From: an uncultured Kordia sp. | GTDB taxonomy: Bacteria; Bacteroidota; Bacteroidia; Flavobacteriales; Flavobacteriaceae | Direction of reading: 5' to 3' | DNA: 64,000 nucleotides | Assembly (NCBI RefSeq): GCF_947496985.1 | Contig: NZ_CANMEZ010000011.1 | Coordinates: forward strand, 103,927-167,926 | Shown: piece by piece, positions 16,320 through 24,343 of the stretch | Numbering within the stretch: position 1 is the first letter of the stretch | How the letters are laid out: each line of letters begins with the position of its first letter | Position numbers and translations under genes: made by a program | The notes under the pieces: model-generated | What the model saw: the letters and a program-made list of their open reading frames with translations, nothing else | Told to the model about the DNA's origin: nothing | Databases searched by the model: none

Positions 16320-17843
16320 TTAGTTTATTGGTTTTGCAAAAATTACTATTACTTCTTGTCCTTCTTCCACTCTTTCTTTTGGTGCTGGCGATTGTTTAAA
16401 TGACTGTCCAGCAATCAGATTCGTGTCTTTTGTAGAATGATAAATTGCATCTAGTTTTAATCCGTTATTCGTTAATACTTTTCTAACGGCAGTTTCTGTT
16501 AATCCAAGAATATTTGGCATTTTTTGACCTTCATTTATCGTTGTTGTAGCTGTTGGCACAATATCAATACTAATATCACTAATGGCCGCACTATTCACAT
16601 CTTTGGCGGATTCATAATCTAACAAACCAAACACAGTTCCTTCCGGACCTTTTTCAACAGTAGTTTTCAAATTTAAAGACACATTGGCTAGTTTATATTT
16701 TGAATTGCCCAACTCTTCATCTGCTTTTATCACATCTTTTACAATACTTCCGTAGACTTTACTCGCCGATAATTTATTAGGATGAGCAGTTACTGTAAAA
16801 TCTTTTACTTCCTCCAATTCTCGTTGCAAAACTTCTTTATCTTTCTTTAACGTTTTAATGAGTAATTCTTTGTTTTGTAATTCTTTGTTTTTTACGGTTA
16901 CCAATGCTTTTTCTTGCTTTACTTCATTTTGTAACTGAGAAATACTTGTTAGAAACGCTGTCTTTTCTTGGTTTAAATTGTCTCGCTCTATGGTAATATC
17001 TACGACTTGCTGTTGCAAGCTGTTTTTATCTATATTGATACTGACAACTTCTTGCTGTAAATCGTTATATAAAACTTCAAAATTACTTCCATTTACATTT
17101 ACTGCTTCCATTGCTTCAATTTGCTCGCGTTGTGCTGCCAATTGTGTTTCTAAAGTAGTTTGGTTTGCCTGAAGCGTTTCTATCTGTAGTTTTTCATTAG
17201 CTAAATTAGCCTGTAATGTTTGCATGTTCGCATTCAAACTTGAAACTTCTTGATCTCTAATCGTAATATCATTTCTTACAGTTGCAAGTTCATTACTCAA
17301 TGTTTCACGATCATTAGACAATGACGCAATTGTAGTATTCAAACCTGCAATTTGTGCTGTTGCTTCGTCTTTTTGTGCCGCTATTTCTTTAATTGAATTT
17401 GCCAATTCAAACATTGGAACTTCTGAAGCAATCACTACATGATCTTCTTTCGTTACATATGACTCTTTTTTGAGCAACCAACTTTTACCAAAATCAATTA
17501 CAAGTTTGTCTTCTCCTGAAATTGTTGTTTTAAAGTTAGATGCAATGACTTCTGGAATTCGACTTTCTTTACTGTCTTTGATAATTCTGAATGAAGGTGT
17601 TCCTCCAGATTTTAAAACTTCACGTACAATACGAATAGTCTGATCTTTTGTAGAAATTCTAGATGGAATTGTCAATTGATGCGCTAATTTTCCTTTTGTT
17701 AATGTCAATGAATCTGTCAATGACATCCACGATTTTACATTTACATTGTAAAACTGTACAATTACGGATACATTCTTCACTGCCGTGTTTGACGCATCAA
17801 GTAGCGAATGTCCGAATTGAATATATTTTATACTTACTGCCAT
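16320..17843 (-). CDS. coiled-coil protein with Trypco2-like and PASTA-like domains
   Basis: A 507-residue protein without signal peptide or membrane segment. N-terminal beta-rich domain (about 1-130), heptad-type coiled coil (about 140-345; many Leu, Asn, Gln, Glu), then a segment (ASKVYGSIVKDVIKADEEL..YKLANVSLNLKTTVEKG, ending ISDISIDIVP) that resembles the helix-strand layout of trypsin-co-occurring (Trypco2) domains, and a C-terminal PASTA repeat (PNILGLTETAVRKVLTNNGL, FKQSPAPKERVEEGQEVIVIF). It lacks the AQ.ALD core of its neighbours. It looks like a rod-shaped scaffold or tether. Domain names are pattern matches made by eye. Confidence 0.6.
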   Translation of the reverse strand: MAVSIKYIQFGHSLLDASNTAVKNVSVIVQFYNVNVKSWMSLTDSLTLTKGKLAHQLTIPSRISTKDQTIRIVREVLKSGGTPSFRIIKDSKESRIPEVIASNFKTTISGEDKLVIDFGKSWLLKKESYVTKEDHVVIASEVPMFELANSIKEIAAQKDEATAQIAGLNTTIASLSNDRETLSNELATVRNDITIRDQEVSSLNANMQTLQANLANEKLQIETLQANQTTLETQLAAQREQIEAMEAVNVNGSNFEVLYNDLQQEVVSINIDKNSLQQQVVDITIERDNLNQEKTAFLTSISQLQNEVKQEKALVTVKNKELQNKELLIKTLKKDKEVLQRELEEVKDFTVTAHPNKLSASKVYGSIVKDVIKADEELGNSKYKLANVSLNLKTTVEKGPEGTVFGLLDYESAKDVNSAAISDISIDIVPTATTTINEGQKMPNILGLTETAVRKVLTNNGLKLDAIYHSTKDTNLIAGQSFKQSPAPKERVEEGQEVIVIFAKPIN

Positions 17844-17846
17844 GAC

Positions 17847-18551
17847 TTATTTTTGAATTGAGATTTTAGTGAGTACATTTCCAACATTTACTTCTATAAT
17901 AAGAATGTTTCCGTTTGCAAAGTCAACACCATCAACTTGCACTTGTATTGTTGCTTTTCCATCTGAATCTGTGCGAATTTCGCTTGTGCCTAAAAATGAT
18001 GTGCCATGATTTAATGTTGCGCTCGGATTTAGCAACTCTGTCTTTGTTTGATTGTAATTGAATTCAACCAACGCATCCGATATTTTTTCGCCGGCAGCGT
18101 TAAATACCTCAACATCTATATCATAAATGTGAATATTTGATGTTGCTTTTGGCGTTGCATTGATAATCATTTGTGGTAAACCTTCATTAGGAACCACTGC
18201 AATGAATCGCCCAGAAATTGTACTCGTTACTTTGTTTGTTTCTTTCGTATCCGTTGTGGTGTTTGCAACTGGTTTAAAGGCTAAAGCTCTTTCATATCCT
18301 TTTTGATATGAACGTGCATACGGAAGCGATTCTGGACTTTGAGAAGTCTGTATTTCTGAACTTATTTCTTTTTCAAATTCGGCTTCTACTTGCAAGTTAA
18401 AATCCAAATATGGTAAGGTATATAATGTGTTTGGTCTTCCAAATTCATCATAAGGTTTTACATTCCTGAGATGATTTTGTGCTTCATTCAAACTATCGGA
18501 AATTCCCAATAGGATTTGCTTTAGCGTTAATGCGTTATTTGCTGTGCTCAT
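17847..18551 (-). CDS. diverged core-domain paralogue fused to an Ig-like domain
   Basis: A 234-residue protein. The first 70 residues keep a reduced version of the family core (QILLGISDSLNEAQNHL, then LYTLPYLDFNLQVEAEFE where others have PTFYQFVDT..E.KMS). The rest (about 130-234) is a bacterial Ig-like/invasin-like beta-sandwich: IYDIDVEVFNAAGEKISDAL, LGTSEIRTDSDGKATIQVQV. Ig-like domains of this sort normally act outside the cytoplasm, yet no Sec signal is present. Gaps of 3 and 11 bases to its neighbours place it firmly in the operon. Confidence 0.55.
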   Translation of the reverse strand: MSTANNALTLKQILLGISDSLNEAQNHLRNVKPYDEFGRPNTLYTLPYLDFNLQVEAEFEKEISSEIQTSQSPESLPYARSYQKGYERALAFKPVANTTTDTKETNKVTSTISGRFIAVVPNEGLPQMIINATPKATSNIHIYDIDVEVFNAAGEKISDALVEFNYNQTKTELLNPSATLNHGTSFLGTSEIRTDSDGKATIQVQVDGVDFANGNILIIEVNVGNVLTKISIQK

Positions 18552-18562
18552 TGTGTATATTT

Positions 18563-19927
18563 TTAAAATGAGAAACTGTCTTTTTTATTCTTTGCTTCAT
18601 TCAAAATCCCAATACCCTTTTTGATATTTTTAATGGTTTTGATCGCATTGATTGCAACATTTAACTTCTTGTTGGCAACATTAAAGTTTGTTGTTTCTTC
18701 TTTTTTTGTTTGTTGTTTTTGAATAAAATCAAAATCGAAAGCATCTTTCGTTTTGGCATCTTTTATGCTGATAAAATCGACTGCTTTGAGTTTTTTCTGA
18801 AATAGACTCGTTACTGCTTGTGTTTTTTCCAAATGCTTATTGGCAGTATTAAATACTTTATCAACTTTTTTTATTTTGTTACCAACTTTATTGACAATTT
18901 CAGTTCCTTTGGTTAGTTTTTTACTCAATGATTTTAATTCAGGAGAAGCAACTACGGAGTTTAGTTTTTCAATTCCAGTTTGAACATCATTTCCAGTTTT
19001 CTGAATGGTCTGAAACGTATGGTTTGCTTTTTTTGCTTTTTTGGTAACTTTTTGAAAATTTTCAAGGTGTTCTGAAGCTTTTTTAACGACGGGTTGTACA
19101 GTTGCAATCGGCTTTGACTTTGTTGTATTCGTCACAAAATCATGTAATTTTTCTTTGCTTTTTGTAACTACTTTAGCAACCTCTTTCTTGCGTTTTTGTT
19201 GTGCGCCAATTACATCAGTAACTTTGCGTTTAGCGATTGTTTGTAAACCTGTTTTTTCTTGCCTTTTTGGGTTTTGCTTTTTTTCCTTTTGGGTTGATTT
19301 TTTTGGTTTTTGTATAAAATCGTCTATACTTTTAGCTGCTTTTTGAATCTTTTCACCATATTCAATAATCGTTGTCGGTTGATTTTTTTTCTTGGCAACT
19401 CGATTTGGTTGTTGAACTTTTTTTTGAGTTTTCGGAAGTTTCGGAAGCGTTACAACAAGATTTTGCGTTTTCTTCTTATGTAATAATTCTGTGTTAGGTT
19501 TTGCTTTTTTCCTTTGTTCAGCAATAGAAGGAACTGTTGATTTTTTTTTCTTTTTTTGCGTAAAAGAAGGTGTTACGTCCCAACGTTCATCTTGTTTTTT
19601 TCGATGATTTTCCTTTCGTTTTTGTCGCTTTGCTGCGGCTGCTTTTTCTTCTTTTTTCTTCTGATCAATCGTTTTTATATCATTCTCATACCTTTTATCA
19701 GTATTTGATGCTGTCCTTTTCCCTGTCAGTTCTGCCATTTGATCTTCAAGCTGTTTTTGCTCTTCAATCAATGACTTCAAACTCGAATTAAATTCGGCTA
19801 CATCTTCTAAAGACTTGTCAGATGATTTTCTTTCCTGAGAAAGTAACGAACCAATATCTTCTAGTTCCTTATCTTCCTTTTTCGGAGTTTCTTCTTTTTT
19901 AACAAAGCTTTTCCAATGTTTAGCCAT
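18563..19927 (-). CDS. Lys-rich disordered/amphipathic protein
   Basis: A 454-residue protein dominated by Lys, Gln, Glu and Thr: a charged coiled-coil part (1-115), a very basic proline-containing middle (KKKKK near 138-143, repeated TQKK/PKK words, 115-225) and a C-terminal series of short helices (KGTEIVNKVGNKIKKVDKVF, VNKK/NVAINAIKTIKNIKKGIGIL). No enzyme motif. It might bind nucleic acid, acidic polymer or membrane, or act as the scaffold that gathers the other products. Poly-Lys makes simple composition bias an alternative explanation for any database match. Function unknown. Confidence 0.55.
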   Translation of the reverse strand: MAKHWKSFVKKEETPKKEDKELEDIGSLLSQERKSSDKSLEDVAEFNSSLKSLIEEQKQLEDQMAELTGKRTASNTDKRYENDIKTIDQKKKEEKAAAAKRQKRKENHRKKQDERWDVTPSFTQKKKKKSTVPSIAEQRKKAKPNTELLHKKKTQNLVVTLPKLPKTQKKVQQPNRVAKKKNQPTTIIEYGEKIQKAAKSIDDFIQKPKKSTQKEKKQNPKRQEKTGLQTIAKRKVTDVIGAQQKRKKEVAKVVTKSKEKLHDFVTNTTKSKPIATVQPVVKKASEHLENFQKVTKKAKKANHTFQTIQKTGNDVQTGIEKLNSVVASPELKSLSKKLTKGTEIVNKVGNKIKKVDKVFNTANKHLEKTQAVTSLFQKKLKAVDFISIKDAKTKDAFDFDFIQKQQTKKEETTNFNVANKKLNVAINAIKTIKNIKKGIGILNEAKNKKDSFSF

Positions 19928-19930
19928 CTT

Positions 19931-20419
19931 TTATTGATTTGAAGTTGTTGCTTGTCTTTTACTTTCCAATTCGTTTTGAATCATTGCCTGTAAACGTTGT
20001 TCAAAAACTGGTGGATTTGGAACGGTTACTAGTTTGGTTCTAACTAATGAACTTGCTTCTGCGGAGTACTGATATTTTTGTGAATAGCTTGCCGAAACGG
20101 AAGCACTTACGGCTGCAAAGCCTACATTAAATCCTGCACTTACCGAAACGGAAGCTCCAAATTCTTTAGATTCCATCATGGAAACAGACATTTTACATTC
20201 AAAAAATGTATCTACAAATTGGTAAAAGGTTGGTGTAAAGCCTAATGATAGTAAGCTATATTCTTCACCGCCCATTTCTACTTTGGTATTTACGAGTTCT
20301 TTTGCCAAGTCCATTGAAACTCTGTCCAAAGCCTGTTGCGCTTTCGCGATCCCTACACCCAGAGATTGGATCATCTCTGGTAAGGGTGCGTTTTGTATTT
20401 CTCTGGTGATTCTACCCAT
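19931..20419 (-). CDS. short core-domain paralogue (minimal form of the family)
   Basis: A 162-residue protein showing the family at its simplest: helix PLPEMIQSLGVGIAKAQQAL, LLSLGFTPTFYQFVDTFFEC with KMSVSM following, an Ala/Ser/Val strand-rich stretch (GASVSVSAGFNVGFAAVSAS), then YSQKYQYSAEASSLVRTKLV ending TVPNPPVFEQRL. Helix plus amphipathic strands separated by a low-complexity Ser/Ala stretch recalls DUF2589-type proteins as I remember them, with low certainty. No signal peptide, no catalytic motif. Likely to self-associate through the strands. Confidence 0.6.
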   Translation of the reverse strand: MGRITREIQNAPLPEMIQSLGVGIAKAQQALDRVSMDLAKELVNTKVEMGGEEYSLLSLGFTPTFYQFVDTFFECKMSVSMMESKEFGASVSVSAGFNVGFAAVSASVSASYSQKYQYSAEASSLVRTKLVTVPNPPVFEQRLQAMIQNELESKRQATTSNQ

Positions 20420-20424
20420 GGATA

Positions 20425-21369
20425 CTAGTTTTCAGCTTCTTCTCTAGCAATTTCCATTTGTTGCTGAATACGTTCTTCCAACGCTGCTGGTGGCGGAATT
20501 GGAACAAGCTTCGTTTGTAACAAACTCGATCCTTCTGCTGAATAACTATATTTCTGAGAAAAATTAGCATTCACCTGTGAAGTGGTTACTGTATTATTGG
20601 CTTTTAAACCTCGTCTCCAACTAAAACCAATACTTCTATCCGTGCTTTTAGTATTTCGCTTGTATTCATGAGAAGATGAACCCTCTCTTGTAAACTTGAT
20701 CGTAATTGCCACTTTTATGATCGTATCTACAAATTGATAAAAAGTTGGAGCAAAACCAAGTTCTAGCATTGATAGACGTTGAGGAAGAAATATTGTTCTT
20801 TCAGTGGTACCTGGCACTAACATTTTTTTCCCAGCAATTGTTTCTGGTATTTCCTTTCCCGGAGTATCATCTAACCTTACATATGCACTATTTTCTGAAT
20901 CATATTTATAAAACGTAGTAGTTGGAGATTGCCCTGAGGTTACATGTCTATAATATACACCCGCATTTTTTTCATTATCAGGTGTAAACTTTGTATTTGC
21001 ATCACTTGGTGCCCCAGTAACTTTTACAATTGGTCTATCAAAAGCTGGCTCTGTTTCTCCATCTTGAAGTTTAGATTCAATAGATGCTCTATACGCTTGA
21101 TCCGTGTTTGAATTGTATAATTCGACAGCATCTGATAATTGTAATTTTTCCTTTCCGAAAAATACACGACTGTCTTTGAAGTTGATAAATTCTTTACCGT
21201 TAATTTCTGATTTGACAGGACTTAATCCGCCCATCATTTCTGCTACTTCGATTGAGTTAGAGTCTAACGCCATTTGTGCATTGGCAATAGATGTTGCCAT
21301 ACTCTCAATCATTTTTCCCATAGGTACATTTAGTAATTCCTGTCCTATTTCTGGATTTTTATGAAACAT
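20425..21369 (-). CDS. core-domain paralogue with about 110-residue insertion
   Basis: A 314-residue protein. The core helix (VPMGKMIESMATSIANAQMA) and the LELGFAPTFYQFVDT strand are separated by an inserted segment (about 55-195) with DSRVFFGKEKLQLSDAVELY and YYRHVTSGQSPTTTFYKYD, absent from the 162- and 185-residue paralogues. The end again has FSQKYSYSAEGSSLLQTKLV and PIPPPAALEERI. Sequence of the insert is unrecognised. It sits 5 bases from the next gene. Confidence 0.6.
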   Translation of the reverse strand: MFHKNPEIGQELLNVPMGKMIESMATSIANAQMALDSNSIEVAEMMGGLSPVKSEINGKEFINFKDSRVFFGKEKLQLSDAVELYNSNTDQAYRASIESKLQDGETEPAFDRPIVKVTGAPSDANTKFTPDNEKNAGVYYRHVTSGQSPTTTFYKYDSENSAYVRLDDTPGKEIPETIAGKKMLVPGTTERTIFLPQRLSMLELGFAPTFYQFVDTIIKVAITIKFTREGSSSHEYKRNTKSTDRSIGFSWRRGLKANNTVTTSQVNANFSQKYSYSAEGSSLLQTKLVPIPPPAALEERIQQQMEIAREEAEN

Positions 21370-21398
21370 ATTTTTTGTTTTTGTTTAATTTGTTAATC

Positions 21399-21956
21399 TT
21401 ATTTTTCTATGGTTGATTTTAATATTTCAAAATAAATATCAGGTGCTGGCAAAGACACTATTTTTGCCGCAATTGATGATGAGCCTTCTGCCGATGTTGA
21501 ATATTTACGTGCATAATGTGCTGATATAGAAACTCCAAACATTTGTGTAGATTTGGAATCTTTACTCGTACTAATAGCACTTGTAGTACTGCCCGAAGTA
21601 TTACTCGAAGTGTTGCTATTGCTTCCACTTATGTTGCTACCTGAGCTACTGCCTTTTCCAAAGCTGAATCCTAATGCGCCTCCGTAGCTTTCAGATTCAG
21701 CCATAGAAAATTCCATTTTCATTTCTACAGAAGCTTCTGTAAAAGCATAAAATGTTGGTGCAAAACCAAGGCTTAATAAATTATATTCTTCATCGCCTAT
21801 ATTAATTTTTACCGCAGCCAATTCATTTGCTAACCGAATAGAATTTGCATCTAACGCCGATTGCGCATTCGCAATTGACATTCCGAGCTTTTCCAACATC
21901 ATCGGCAATGGAGCATTGGTAATTTGTTGTATTACTTTAGGCGTTGTACTCATCAA
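21399..21956 (-). CDS. core-domain paralogue with Ser/Asn-rich linker
   Basis: A 185-residue protein: APLPMMLEKLGMSIANAQSA with LDANS following, LLSLGFAPTFYAFTEASVEM, MAESESYGG, then a low-complexity Gly/Ser/Asn/Thr stretch (about 103-135) and YARKYSTSAEGSSSIAAKIV ending SLPAPDIYFEIL. It is closest to the 162-residue paralogue, differing mainly in the linker, so the linker length seems unconstrained while both flanking strands are kept. The 3-base gap to the upstream gene suggests coupling. Confidence 0.6.
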   Translation of the reverse strand: MMSTTPKVIQQITNAPLPMMLEKLGMSIANAQSALDANSIRLANELAAVKINIGDEEYNLLSLGFAPTFYAFTEASVEMKMEFSMAESESYGGALGFSFGKGSSSGSNISGSNSNTSSNTSGSTTSAISTSKDSKSTQMFGVSISAHYARKYSTSAEGSSSIAAKIVSLPAPDIYFEILKSTIEK

Positions 21957-21959
21957 TAA

Positions 21960-23777
21960 TTAGTTTGAAGTTGTAGTATTATTTGTCAAAGACTGAATGT
22001 AGTTTTCTAATGCTGTTGGTGGCGGTACAGAAATCATTCTAGCTGACACTGAAGCGTTTCCTTCTACAGACATGTTAAACTGACGCGCATATCGTACATC
22101 TAATGAACCACTAATTGCTACCGATCGATCGCCTTTAAAATCTTGAGAAGATTGTTTTAGCTTGGAAAGGTCATTTTGTGTTTCACCAACATAAATATCT
22201 GTTGATTCTTTGTCCATTTCGGTAGAAGACTCATCATTCACCTTTACATTTACTTCTTTATTTTCTTTAGAATGAATGAAGTAATTAACTTTTGTTTCTT
22301 CATGTAATAAGTAATATGTTTCGTTTACTTTTTCAATGAATAATTCCTTGAATTTACTATTTACTAAAGAAGTTAATTCATTTATAGAAGCCTCACGTAA
22401 TATATATTCCTCATCACCATAAGTGAAAACAATTTCAATATCTCCCGCCGCAGGTGTGTTATCAGCTTCTACGTATACAAAGTAATCTGGCGGATTAGGG
22501 TTTGCATTTGTTATTTTAGGGCTTGCCGAAACTCCGATAAGTCCTCCGTTGAAAAGAATATAATCTGAAGCACTAGCTGGGAATTCAACCGTAATTTTAC
22601 GAATAGTCTCATCTTTTGTAGTACTTCCATTTGCTAAAAACTCACCTTCTGTTTCGGTTTTTACACGTGTATTTGTAAATGCTACACCTGCTATTTTGCT
22701 TAATTCACTTCTAAATGCATCCGCCCTTTTTTGTCCAAGTTTTTGGTTGTAATCCGCATTTGCTTGGCTTGAACTTCCACTGCCATCAGTAAATCCTTTT
22801 ACCGTTACATTTAATGAAGTATCTCTTTTGAGCAACATTGCTAAAGCGATCATGTCGTCTTGATTCGTTGCATCTGATTTTACTCCTGTGGAATAGGCAT
22901 AATCAATATCAAATTTATCCCAACCAAAGTAGAATTCAAATACTTTTAGTCCAGCAACTCTGTGAATTCCCTGCGAATTGATTCCAACTACAGTTCCGCC
23001 ATTTTTAGCTCTAGCATTACTTAACGTTTTCGTAAAATCGTTTTCTTTGTTAAAATCATTAGTTGGACTACTTGGAGTTTTTAGTGTAATTTGTGCAGTT
23101 GATGCGTACGTAGCATCTAATTTTAGCAAACCTTCTACATCTGTATGAATATATGGTTCTCTAATGACTACATATCCGCCTTCTTTTGCGATGTATACTT
23201 GTGTGGTTTTAATGTTTTCAAGTTTTCTTTCGTCTTTGACTACACTTTCTACACGCAATTCATTCGTTTCATCACGCATTTGCTCTTTCGTTTTTTCTAT
23301 TTTAGAATACGAACCTTCTTCTTTGTGAACCTTAAACGTTTTTTTGTTAATACTGATGGTTTCAGATGTTTTTGCTTCTAACGAAATGTCTTTTTGCGTT
23401 TTGGAATACTTACTTAAAGAATTGCTTTTGTTTTCTTTTAAGTGATCAAAAAAGTTTTGGTCAAAAGTTTTGTTGTTTTTGTAATCAACTGCTAAACTAA
23501 AGTCAACTTCTACTTCTTCTTTGACGCCCATTTTTAAGCTAATGGACGCTGAAATATCAGCATAATCAAAGGCATAAAATGCAGGTTGAAATCCTAGTTC
23601 TAATAATGATCTTCCGGCTACTTTACTTTCGGAAAGCCGAATGAGCTGCGATACGGAATTCGTGTCGAGTCGCTCTTGTGCTTCTGCTATTCCTAGAGCA
23701 AGCGCTGTTACCATACTACTCACGTCTACGTTTTGCAGTATTTTTGATCCTTGATCAAATGTTTTAATGTCTGCCAT
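21960..23777 (-). CDS. large core-domain paralogue carrying an OmpA-like domain
   Basis: A 605-residue protein. N-terminal core (SMVTALALGIAEAQERLDTN, LLELGFQPAFYAFDYADISA), charged linker (90-220), then an OmpA-like domain at about 285-400: FYFGWDKFDIDYAYS, LNVTVKGFTDGSGSSSQANA, LGQKRADAFRSEL, followed by an IRKITVEF strand. A further beta-rich part (400-540) leads to the family end YARQFNMSVEGNASVSARMI ending SVPPPTALENYI. OmpA domains hold peptidoglycan; here there is neither signal peptide nor barrel. The canonical second Arg of the NR.VE end is replaced (TIRKITVEF), so ligand binding is uncertain. Confidence 0.65.
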   Translation of the reverse strand: MADIKTFDQGSKILQNVDVSSMVTALALGIAEAQERLDTNSVSQLIRLSESKVAGRSLLELGFQPAFYAFDYADISASISLKMGVKEEVEVDFSLAVDYKNNKTFDQNFFDHLKENKSNSLSKYSKTQKDISLEAKTSETISINKKTFKVHKEEGSYSKIEKTKEQMRDETNELRVESVVKDERKLENIKTTQVYIAKEGGYVVIREPYIHTDVEGLLKLDATYASTAQITLKTPSSPTNDFNKENDFTKTLSNARAKNGGTVVGINSQGIHRVAGLKVFEFYFGWDKFDIDYAYSTGVKSDATNQDDMIALAMLLKRDTSLNVTVKGFTDGSGSSSQANADYNQKLGQKRADAFRSELSKIAGVAFTNTRVKTETEGEFLANGSTTKDETIRKITVEFPASASDYILFNGGLIGVSASPKITNANPNPPDYFVYVEADNTPAAGDIEIVFTYGDEEYILREASINELTSLVNSKFKELFIEKVNETYYLLHEETKVNYFIHSKENKEVNVKVNDESSTEMDKESTDIYVGETQNDLSKLKQSSQDFKGDRSVAISGSLDVRYARQFNMSVEGNASVSARMISVPPPTALENYIQSLTNNTTTSN

Positions 23778-23799
23778 TTTTTGTTTCTGTTTTTAAGAG

Positions 23800-24342
23800 T
23801 TAGAAAGGAGAAACGCCCTCAGGTAAATCCATGGCAATTTTTGGATTCACTGATTCTTTTCTCACAATGAAATAATTATGTTTTTTCTGTAAGCGTGTTA
23901 ATTGATCTCTACTGACTTTATATCCTCTTTGCAACCAGCCTAAAAGCTCGTCGGTAATTGGCTGTTTCCCTTTTCCTAAATCTTTTTGAATTTCTTGCAA
24001 TAATTCTTTTGCTTCCTCTTGTTCTTCTTTGAGTACATGTTGTATTGCTTGGCGTTCGCTCACAAAAGCATTGTGTTTTCGTACCAATACATCTTGTTCT
24101 TTTTCTTGGAGAAATGATCTGTAATTTTCACAGAATGAAATTACTTGATCATATGCTCCTGAAAGTTCTAAGGATTCCATTACACATTGACTGTAATGTT
24201 GGTAAAACAATTCGCTGTCTTCTCCTTGTTGAGCAAGTTTCATTGCTTCTTTGTAATGACGTAATGCTTCTTTATGATTTTTGTCAATAGCGTGCATTTT
24301 TCCACGTTCTGCAATTCTGTAGTGTAACATATTTACTTCCAT
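23800..24342 (-). CDS. TPR/helical cytoplasmic protein
   Basis: A 180-residue all-helical protein. HKEALRHYKEAMKLAQQGED followed by ELFYQHYSQCVMESLELSG form two TPR-like units near 20-70, then a charged helix, and a C-terminal segment (ELLGWLQRGYKVSRDQLTRL) like a small helix-turn-helix. The start could be the ATG at 24342 or the one at 24330. It lies one base after the L7/L12-like gene, second in transcription order, and may be an adaptor for assembling the paralogues downstream. Confidence 0.55.
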   Translation of the reverse strand: MEVNMLHYRIAERGKMHAIDKNHKEALRHYKEAMKLAQQGEDSELFYQHYSQCVMESLELSGAYDQVISFCENYRSFLQEKEQDVLVRKHNAFVSERQAIQHVLKEEQEEAKELLQEIQKDLGKGKQPITDELLGWLQRGYKVSRDQLTRLQKKHNYFIVRKESVNPKIAMDLPEGVSPF

Positions 24343-24343
24343 A

